Of a DNA stretch of 35,239 nucleotides, positions 29,284 to 35,239 are shown in pieces (positions within the stretch are counted from its first letter, which is position 1; each line of letters opens with the position of its first letter). The DNA comes from JACVRW01 sp046735115 (GTDB lineage: Bacteria > Actinomycetota > Thermoleophilia > Solirubrobacterales > Thermoleophilaceae). The stretch spans positions 1 through 35,239 of the forward strand of contig JBKPSR010000084.1 of assembly GCA_046735115.1 (NCBI GenBank), read 5' to 3'. The position numbers and the translations under genes are program-made. Below the pieces are notes generated by a model. The model made no database searches. It was not told the DNA's origin and saw only the letters and a program-made list of their open reading frames with translations.

Positions 29284-32200
29284 GCGCCGAGGCGCCGACG
29301 AGAGGTGTCGTCCCGCCCTCGGCGCCGGGCGGCCGGTCCGGCTTCCTGAGCGACGTGATCGTCGAGCTCGGCTTTGCGAGCGCCGACGCCGTCGAGGAGG
29401 CGGTGCGCGAGGCCCGTAGCGGGAGCACCGTCGCCCAGGTGCTGGTTGAGAAGGGGTCGATCAGCGAGGAGCAGCTTGCGCGCGCAACGGCCGAGCGCTA
29501 CGGGCTCGCCTACATCGACCTGAGCGACTTCGAGGTGGACCGAAATGCCGCCGCCCTGATCCGGCCGTCGGCCGCGAGGCGCTACAAGGCCGTGCCGGTG
29601 GGCTTCGTCGCCGGCGGCCTGCTCGTTGCGATGACGGACCCGGCGGATTCGCTGGCCGTGAACGACATCGCGGTGATGACGAAGCTGGAGGTGCAGCCCG
29701 CCGCGACGACACGCTCGGGGCTCGACGCGCTGCTCGCGGAGCTCGCGGCGGCCGCGGAAGCGGAGGCGGAGGGCGGCTCGGGTCAGCCCCGCCCCGCGGC
29801 ACACACGAGCTCGTCCGCGGTGTTCTGGCAGGTCGATTCGGGCGGCAGCGGTGCCCCACTCCCCACTGAGGCCTCCCGAGCTGCCGCCGCGGGGTCGGGA
29901 GAGAACGCCGATCAGCTGAGCGCGGAGCTGGACGAGCTGCGCCGCAAGCTGGCGGGAGCCGAGACCGAGCTCGTCAAGGCGCGCGCCGAGCTCGCGGCCT
30001 CGCAGTCGGACCTCGACGCAGCCCGCGAGGCAGCCACGGGAACCGGCGCGGAGCAGGAGCAACTGGTCGCCGACCTTGCCGTCGCCCGCGAGGCCGCGCA
30101 GGGAGCGAACGCCCAGGTCGAGACCCTGCGTGAGCAGGCAGCCGCGCTCGAGCGGGAGCTCGCCGCCGAGCGTGAGGCGGCGACGACCCGAGTCGCCGCG
30201 ATCGAGGCCGAGCTTCGGGCCGCCGACGAGAACGGCCACGCGCTCGCGGAGAGCGTTCAGGCTGCGCATGCCCGCGTGGAGGAGTTGGAGCGCCAGCTCG
30301 AGGGCACTCGAAGCCAGAGTGAAGAAGCCGAGGCGAGGCTGCGCGAGGCACGCGCGGCCGGCGAGGGCCACGAGACCGCCCTGGCCGAAGCCCGCGTGGC
30401 GGCCGAGCAGGCCGAGGCCGCGCTGGCGGAGGCCCGGACCAGGGCCGAGCAGCTGGAGACGGAGCTTGGGGAAGCTCGGAGCGCCGGCGAGGGAAACAGC
30501 GAGCAGCTCACCGAGGCGACCGCCGCTGTCGCACGGCTCGAGACGGAGCTCGCCCGTGCGCTCGCCGAGAACGAGAGCTTCAGCGCGCAGCTGGGCGAGG
30601 CGGTGGAGGCCGCCTCGGGACGCGAGGGGGAGCTGGCCGATGCGAGGAGCGAGATCGAGCGGGTGTCCGCGGAGTTGCTGGCGGCTCGCGAGGAGAGCAG
30701 GGCGCTGGCGCAGCAGCTCGCCGACACGCGCAGCACGAGCGAGAGCTCGGACGCGAGGCTCGCCGAGGCGCGCGGCGAGGCCGATGCACTCAGGACCCAG
30801 CTCGACGAGGCCCGCGACGCGTCGGCTGGGCTGAACGCGCAGCTTGCCGAACAGCGCGGTGAGGCCGACGCAGTCAGGACCCAGCTCGATGAGGCCCGCG
30901 GCGAGTCGGCTGGGCTGAACGCGCAGCTCGCCGAACAGCGCGGCGAGGCCGACGGGCTGAGGACCCAGCTCGGCGAAACACGCTCCGAGGCCGAGGGCCT
31001 CAATGCGCGGCTCGCCGAGCAGCGCGGCGAGCTCGACGCGGTCCGCGCGGAGCTCGCCGAGGCGCGTGGTGAGGTGGAGAGCCTCGGCGCTGGGCTGGCT
31101 GAGGCACGCGCGGCCACGGAGCGAGCTGAGCTCGCCCGCAACGAGGCGGCCGCGGCCACTACCGCTCTGGAGACGGAGCGCGCGGAGACTCGTTCCCATC
31201 TGGCGCGCATCGAGGCGGAGCTGTCCGAGGCGCGCAGCTCGACCTCCGGGCGGAGCGCCGAGCTCGAGGAGGCGCTGGCTGCCCGCGACCGCATCGCCGC
31301 AGAGCTGGACGAGGCCGGGGCCGAGCGCGACCGCATCGCAGCCGAGCTCGAGGAGACGCGCGCCCGCGCGACCGCGGCGGGGTCCGATCGCGACAAGGCG
31401 CGGGCGGCGCTGTCAGATCTCGAAGCCGAGCTCGAGGAGGCCCGCTCCGCCCGCTCGGCGGCCGAGTCCGCGCTCGAGGAGGCGCTGGCCTCCCGCGACA
31501 AGGCGAATACGAAGCGCGCCGCCGCCGAGTCCAAGCTCGAGGAGGCACGCTCCGCGCGCGACGCGGCAGAGGCCGCGCGGGCCGAGGCGGAGTCCGCCCG
31601 GGACGAGGCGATTGCCGGACGCGCCGAGCTCGAGTCGGAGCTCGCGGATGCCCAGAACGTGGCCGAGGCGCTCCAGAGCAGCCGGGCCGAGCTCGAGTCG
31701 GAGCTCGCGAGCGCTCGGGATGCCGTCCAGGCTCTCGAGACCGAGCTGTCGCAGGCGCGGGGCGCCGGCGACGGCCTCAGTGCTCAGCTCAGCGGTGCGC
31801 GCGCGAAGAACGAAGGGCTCGTCTACGACCTCCGTGAGGCGCGTGCCGCCGCCGAGCGCGCCGAGGAGCGGCTCACCGAGGCGGCCGAGGCGGCCGATGC
31901 CGAGCTCGCCGCCCAGCGGGCGGCGAAGGACGAGCTCACAACCAAGCTCGGGGAGCTCGAGTCCATGGTCGCCGAGCTCCGCGAGGAGGTCGCCGGCGCC
32001 GAAGCGCTCCGCAGCCAGCTCGCCGCCGCACAGACCAAGTCCAAGGAGCACCACGACGAGCTCCTCGTCACCCAGAAGGCGCTCGACCGCGCGGGCGCCC
32101 AGGCGGCGGAGCTCCGCATCAAGCTCGAGAACGCGCAGACGGAGCTCGATCGCACCCGCATGGAGGCCGAGGAGGCCGAGCGGCTCCGAGCCAGGCTCGC

Positions 32201-32393
32201 CGACGCCGAGCTCGCGGCGGAGGAGGCGCGGCAGTCGCAGGAGCAGACGCGCGAGCGCCTCGCCCGCCTCGAGGCCCAGCTGGCCGCCGCCCAGAGTGCG
32301 GCCTTCGCCTCGGAGCGCGCCGCCGAGCAACTGCGCCAGGCACAAGAGCGAATGCGAAACGCGCTCGCGCCGCCGGACGATACGAACGAGTAA
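29280..32393 (+). CDS. MshEN-like domain fused to a very long coiled coil
   Basis: This 1037-residue protein has an N-terminal domain (about 20-153) resembling the GspE/PilB N-terminal MshEN fold: two helical repeats with L-V-E-K-G-S-I-S-E-E-Q-L, then Y-G-L-A-Y-I-D-L-S-D-F-E-V-D and L-L-V-A-M-T-D-P-A-D. MshEN domains of some secretion and pilus ATPases bind cyclic di-GMP; the RLG motif residues are not preserved here, so binding is uncertain. A Gly/Ser/Pro linker (155-210) leads to ~815 residues of Ala/Glu/Arg/Leu-rich heptads, which as a continuous coil would be about 120 nm. It contains a 28-residue tandem repeat. No ATPase domain, membrane helix or signal peptide. A scaffold or cytoskeletal role is inferred. 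Confidence 0.85.
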   Translation: MSAEAPTRGVVPPSAPGGRSGFLSDVIVELGFASADAVEEAVREARSGSTVAQVLVEKGSISEEQLARATAERYGLAYIDLSDFEVDRNAAALIRPSAARRYKAVPVGFVAGGLLVAMTDPADSLAVNDIAVMTKLEVQPAATTRSGLDALLAELAAAAEAEAEGGSGQPRPAAHTSSSAVFWQVDSGGSGAPLPTEASRAAAAGSGENADQLSAELDELRRKLAGAETELVKARAELAASQSDLDAAREAATGTGAEQEQLVADLAVAREAAQGANAQVETLREQAAALERELAAEREAATTRVAAIEAELRAADENGHALAESVQAAHARVEELERQLEGTRSQSEEAEARLREARAAGEGHETALAEARVAAEQAEAALAEARTRAEQLETELGEARSAGEGNSEQLTEATAAVARLETELARALAENESFSAQLGEAVEAASGREGELADARSEIERVSAELLAAREESRALAQQLADTRSTSESSDARLAEARGEADALRTQLDEARDASAGLNAQLAEQRGEADAVRTQLDEARGESAGLNAQLAEQRGEADGLRTQLGETRSEAEGLNARLAEQRGELDAVRAELAEARGEVESLGAGLAEARAATERAELARNEAAAATTALETERAETRSHLARIEAELSEARSSTSGRSAELEEALAARDRIAAELDEAGAERDRIAAELEETRARATAAGSDRDKARAALSDLEAELEEARSARSAAESALEEALASRDKANTKRAAAESKLEEARSARDAAEAARAEAESARDEAIAGRAELESELADAQNVAEALQSSRAELESELASARDAVQALETELSQARGAGDGLSAQLSGARAKNEGLVYDLREARAAAERAEERLTEAAEAADAELAAQRAAKDELTTKLGELESMVAELREEVAGAEALRSQLAAAQTKSKEHHDELLVTQKALDRAGAQAAELRIKLENAQTELDRTRMEAEEAERLRARLADAELAAEEARQSQEQTRERLARLEAQLAAAQSAAFASERAAEQLRQAQERMRNALAPPDDTNE
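30771..31106 (+). repeat. 84-bp tandem repeat, four copies, in the coiled-coil gene
   Basis: Units begin at 30771, 30855, 30939 and 31023, exactly 84 bp apart, each encoding 28 residues (four heptads) starting R-G-E-x-D and containing R-T-Q-L-x-E-x-R and L-A-E-Q. The first three are nearly identical in DNA sequence and the fourth has diverged. This indicates recent in-frame duplication; copy number may vary between strains. Confidence 0.85.
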
Positions 32394-32421
32394 TCCGCCC
32401 ATCCGCGCCCCGGCCGCGGGT

Positions 32422-32427
32422 TAGGCT
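32422..32427 (+). promoter_or_regulatory. -10 box of the luciferase-like gene, leaderless arrangement
   Basis: GGTTAGGCT ends 8 nt before the ATG at 32436, in the 42-bp gap after the coiled-coil gene. The expected transcription start is at the ATG, and no Shine-Dalgarno site is present. No -35 element is clear. Confidence 0.4.
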
Positions 32428-32435
32428 CGCCCAGC

Positions 32436-33482
32436 ATGAAGGTCAGCCTTCAGCTGATCCCCGAGCAGGCGGCGGAGGATCTGCTCGCGGCGGCTCGCGT
32501 TGCCGACGAGCTCGGCTACTACGCGTGCTATAGCGCGGACGAGATCTACCACAAGGACGCCTGGCTCCTGCTCGGAGCCGCGGCATCCATGACAGAGCAG
32601 ATCAGGCTCGGGCCGTGTGTCGCGCCGGTGCTCCTGCGCGACCCGACCCACCTCGCCCAGCTCGCGGCCACGCTCGACGAACTGAGCGGAGGTCGCGCCG
32701 AGGTCGTCCTCGGGATAGGGAATCTCGCGATGCTGGAGCAGTATGGGATCGCCTGGCGGGGGAGCCGCCCGGTCGCTCGGTTGCGCGAGGCGCATGGGGT
32801 CATCCGGACGCTCCTCGACGAGGGCTCGATCGACTTTGCCGGTGACTTCTTCCGCTACTCCGGCATCACGACTGCCGCGAAGCCGGTCCAATCGCATCTG
32901 CCGCTGAAGATCGGCGCAATGGGCGGACCGCGGTCGATGGAGCTTGCCGGCGAGATCGCCGACGGGCTGCACACCGCCTGCGCATACTCAACTGACGCCC
33001 TGTCTTACGCGGCGGACGCCGTGTCGCGCGGTGCGCGGGTCGCCGGACGCAGTCTCGACGAGCTCGACATCGGCGACTCGGTGCTCGGGGCAATCGCGCC
33101 CGACGGCGACGTGGCGCGTCGCGCGGCACGTACGCTCGCGGCGTTCTACCTCCCCTCCATGCCCCCCGCCCTGCTCGCACGTCATGGGATCGAATCCGAG
33201 GACGTGGCCGCGGTGAACGAGTCCTTCGCGGCGGGCGACGTCGCGCGAGCCCTCGAGCTGACCGATGACGCGATCGCCGATCGCATCGTCGTCGCCGGAA
33301 CTCCCGACGACTGGCTCGCCTGGCTCACGGGCGTATACGCCCCGTCCGGGTTCGATCACGCGCTCGTTTCGTTCGCCGACCCGTTCCTGCTCGATGCGTG
33401 GGCCGGCGTCGAGCTCGGCGGCCTGCCCGATCTCCCGGACCAGGTGCGCCTCTTCGGCGAACACGTCCTTCCGCAGCTCTAG
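32436..33482 (+). CDS. Luciferase-like (LLM) flavin/F420-dependent oxidoreductase
   Basis: This 348-residue protein has the TIM-barrel of bacterial luciferase-like enzymes. V-A-D-E-L-G-Y-Y-A-C-Y near the N-terminus, I-R-L-G-P-C-V-A-P-V (about 56-65), the T-L-D-E-L-S-G-G-R-A-E-V-V-L-G-I-G segment and K-I-G-A-M-G-G-P-R-S-M-E-L-A-G-E-I-A-D-G are typical. The closest group in character is the F420-dependent methylene-tetrahydromethanopterin reductase-like enzymes of actinobacteria, but whether it uses F420 or FMN is not settled by sequence alone. The substrate is unknown. It ends tail to tail with ftsI, sharing CTAG. Confidence 0.9.
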   Translation: MKVSLQLIPEQAAEDLLAAARVADELGYYACYSADEIYHKDAWLLLGAAASMTEQIRLGPCVAPVLLRDPTHLAQLAATLDELSGGRAEVVLGIGNLAMLEQYGIAWRGSRPVARLREAHGVIRTLLDEGSIDFAGDFFRYSGITTAAKPVQSHLPLKIGAMGGPRSMELAGEIADGLHTACAYSTDALSYAADAVSRGARVAGRSLDELDIGDSVLGAIAPDGDVARRAARTLAAFYLPSMPPALLARHGIESEDVAAVNESFAAGDVARALELTDDAIADRIVVAGTPDDWLAWLTGVYAPSGFDHALVSFADPFLLDAWAGVELGGLPDLPDQVRLFGEHVLPQL

Positions 33483-35179
33483 CGCGGCGGTATCTTCAGG
33501 TACGGCAGCGCGAACTCCATGATGCGCTCGAAGGCGGGTGCCGCCACGGTACCGCCGTAGATGTCGCCACGGGGCGTGTCGACCATCACGGCCACGAGCA
33601 GGCGCGGGTTCCTCGCGGGCGCGTAGCCGATGAACGACGCGATGAAGTCCGTCTTCGAATAGCCGCCCTTGATCGCCTTCTCGGCCGTCCCGGTCTTGCC
33701 GGCGAGCGTGTAGCCCTCGACCTGCGCCTCCTCGGCCGTGCCGCCCGCGGCCAGCACACCCTCGAGCATGTGTGAGACCTGGTCGGCCGTGCGGCGCGTG
33801 AGCACCCGCTTCGGCGGCGGCCGGTCCCCCTTGACGACGTACGGCCGCCGCATCACGCCGTGGTTGGCGATCGCCGTGTAGGCGGTCGCCATCTGCATCG
33901 GCGTGACCGCGATTCCCTGGCCGATCGGCATGTTCCCCATGGAGGAGCCGGAGTAGTGCTCCGGCCGCAGGACGATTCCGCCCTCCTCACCCGGCAGGTC
34001 GACACCGGTCGGCCGGCCGAAGCCGAAGCGACGCACCCACTTGTCGAAGCGCTTCGCTCCGAGCCGTAGGCCGATCATGACCGAGCCCACGTTGGACGAC
34101 TCCGCGAGGATCCGCGCGACCGTCTTCGTGCCGCCGCCGCCGTCGTGCGCCTCGCCCACAGTTCGGTCGGCCACCTGGATCTCGGGCGGAACCTCAAAGG
34201 CCGTGTCCGGCGTCACGAGCCGCTCCGAGAGCGCGCCCGAGACCGTGACCGCCTTGAACGTCGAACCTGGCTCGTAGTTGTCCTGGATCGCGCGGTTCTG
34301 GCGCGCGTACGCCGGAGCTCCCTCGACGTTGTTCGCGTCCACGCGCGGCCAGTTGGCCAGCGCGAGGATCTCGCCGGTCCGCGGGTCCATCACGACCGCC
34401 GTCGCGCCGTGCGGCCTGTAGGTCTGCCCGACCTCGGCCAGCACTGCCTCGGTCCGCTCCTGGATCCGGACGTCGAGCGTGAGCTGAAGGCTCTTGCCGG
34501 GCTTCGAGCGCTTCGTCTCGATCAGGCTGACGGGCTCGCCGAGCGCATCCTTCACGAGCCGGCGTTCGCCGTCCTCGCCGCGCAGCAGGCGGTCCTGGGA
34601 ATACTCGAGCCCGGACAGACCGACGTTGTCGGTCCCGACGAGCCCGAGCACCTGCGAGGCGAGGAAGCCCTGCGGGTACACGCGCTTCGGCTCGGTGACG
34701 GTCCCGATGCCCTCGATCTTCAGGTTCTTGATCTTCTCGCCGAGCGAGGCGTCCATCTTGCGGCGCAGGTAGACGAACGTGGTCTTGCGGTCCGCCAGCT
34801 TCCGGAGCAGTTCGTCCCTGCTCTGCCCGATCAGCGGCGCGAGCCGGGCGGCGACCCGCGCCGGGTCCTTGATGAGGAACGGGTGCGCGAACACGGTCAC
34901 CGAGTCCTCGGAGACCGCGAGGTCCACGCCGTTCCGGTCGAAGATTGTGCCGCGCCGCGCCGGATCCGCGACGTCCTCGATCTGCTGGCTCACGGCGCGG
35001 TCCGACAGCGAGCCCGACTTGACCGTGCCCAGCCAGGTGGCGCGCAGCGCCGCCAGCGCGAGCAACATCAGGAACATCGCGAACAGCAGGCCGATGCGCT
35101 TCTCGACGAGGCGCGTCGGCGGGAGGCCCGGCCCGCGCCGCGGGCGGCGGGTCGTGGGCCGGCGCGTGGTGGCGGGCAC
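33479..35179 (-). CDS. ftsI: Septal peptidoglycan transpeptidase (class B PBP, FtsI/PBP3)
   Basis: This 566-residue protein has a basic cytoplasmic tail, one membrane helix (about 28-50), a dimerisation/pedestal domain beginning D-P-A-R-R-G-T-I-F-D-R-N-G, and a transpeptidase domain with S-T-F-K (306-309, catalytic Ser306), S-S-N (361-363) and K-T-G (495-497). It cross-links septal peptidoglycan with FtsW. There are no C-terminal PASTA domains. The GTG start lies 3 nt after the stop of the upstream gene. In most dcw clusters murE follows ftsI directly; here three opposite-strand genes lie between them. Confidence 0.96.
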   Translation of the reverse strand: MPATTRRPTTRRPRRGPGLPPTRLVEKRIGLLFAMFLMLLALAALRATWLGTVKSGSLSDRAVSQQIEDVADPARRGTIFDRNGVDLAVSEDSVTVFAHPFLIKDPARVAARLAPLIGQSRDELLRKLADRKTTFVYLRRKMDASLGEKIKNLKIEGIGTVTEPKRVYPQGFLASQVLGLVGTDNVGLSGLEYSQDRLLRGEDGERRLVKDALGEPVSLIETKRSKPGKSLQLTLDVRIQERTEAVLAEVGQTYRPHGATAVVMDPRTGEILALANWPRVDANNVEGAPAYARQNRAIQDNYEPGSTFKAVTVSGALSERLVTPDTAFEVPPEIQVADRTVGEAHDGGGGTKTVARILAESSNVGSVMIGLRLGAKRFDKWVRRFGFGRPTGVDLPGEEGGIVLRPEHYSGSSMGNMPIGQGIAVTPMQMATAYTAIANHGVMRRPYVVKGDRPPPKRVLTRRTADQVSHMLEGVLAAGGTAEEAQVEGYTLAGKTGTAEKAIKGGYSKTDFIASFIGYAPARNPRLLVAVMVDTPRGDIYGGTVAAPAFERIMEFALPYLKIPPR

Positions 35180-35182
35180 CGG

Positions 35183-35239
35183 CTAGCCCGCCGGGGTGGA
35201 CGCGGTCGTCTGTGCCGGCGCGACCGCCTGGTCCGCGGC
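35183..35239 (-). CDS. C-terminal end of the gene upstream of ftsI, possibly ftsL-like
   Basis: The last 18 codons of a minus-strand frame enter from the right edge and end in TAG 3 nt before the ftsI start. The residues are Ala/Pro/Thr/Gln-rich, like the disordered tails of small bitopic division proteins. By position this would be ftsL or a septum-formation initiator gene, but the visible part is too short to prove it. Confidence 0.5.
   Translation of the reverse strand, partial: AADQAVAPAQTTASTPAG

Noticed and set aside
30771..31106. Regular repeats considered as a CRISPR array
   Set aside because: The units are contiguous 84-bp coding repeats without spacers and stay in frame as heptads.
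28908..31199. 763-residue open frame on the minus strand, opposite the coiled-coil gene
   Set aside because: It mirrors the Ala/Glu/Arg-rich repeats of the real gene, has no recognisable domain, and would collide with the GAF-GGDEF gene. Long antisense frames are expected opposite biased codons in GC-rich DNA.

Overview
The window is GC-rich, gene-dense bacterial chromosome with strong G/C preference at third codon positions, frequent GTG starts and many 1-4 bp stop/start overlaps. The gene set suggests a high-GC Gram-positive bacterium: a dcw cluster without ftsA, a MurE with the meso-diaminopimelate DNPR motif, an FtsZ ending in a DVPSFL-type tail, a large ATPase-LuxR regulator, an F420/flavin luciferase-like oxidoreductase, and promoters of the TTGACA-18-TAGAGT kind. 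My best guess is Actinomycetota, perhaps the deep-branching Thermoleophilia. This is an inference, because no rRNA gene is present.

Layout. 1-3601: the start of a GT39-type membrane glycosyltransferase (runs off the left edge), a PAS-GGDEF diguanylate cyclase, rlmN, and an EamA transporter that overlaps rlmN tail to tail by 126 bp. 3672-6774: trpS, then a 33-residue membrane microprotein preceded by a perfect CRP-like palindrome, then scpA-scpB and a polysaccharide deacetylase. 6787-8159: a cytosolic sulfite-oxidase-like molybdoenzyme and a small membrane protein. 8210-13279: a glycine cleavage operon (gcvT-gcvH-gcvPA-gcvPB) headed by a 2-Cys peroxiredoxin and a probable 65-residue protein. 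13348-17713: a LuxR/ATPase regulator facing an M20 peptidase and a GNAT acetyltransferase.

17755-35239 is the division and cell wall (dcw) cluster on the minus strand: (ftsL-like end)-ftsI, then murE-mraY-murD-ftsW-murG, then murC-murB-ftsQ, then ftsZ. murF is missing from its usual place between murE and mraY. ftsZ and murC each have a recognisable promoter. Three plus-strand genes interrupt the cluster between murE and ftsI: a GAF plus degenerate GGDEF protein, a 1037-residue protein with an MshEN-like N-terminus and about 800 residues of coiled coil, and a luciferase-like oxidoreductase.

The best candidate for an undescribed system is the translationally coupled pseudo-GGDEF/MshEN-coiled-coil pair inside the dcw cluster. 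It has the architecture of a signal-receiving polarity or cytoskeletal scaffold. Other signals worth follow-up are a recurring TANNNT box 6-10 nt before start codons (suggesting many leaderless mRNAs), the structured ftsQ-ftsZ spacer, and the CRP-like palindrome before the microprotein.
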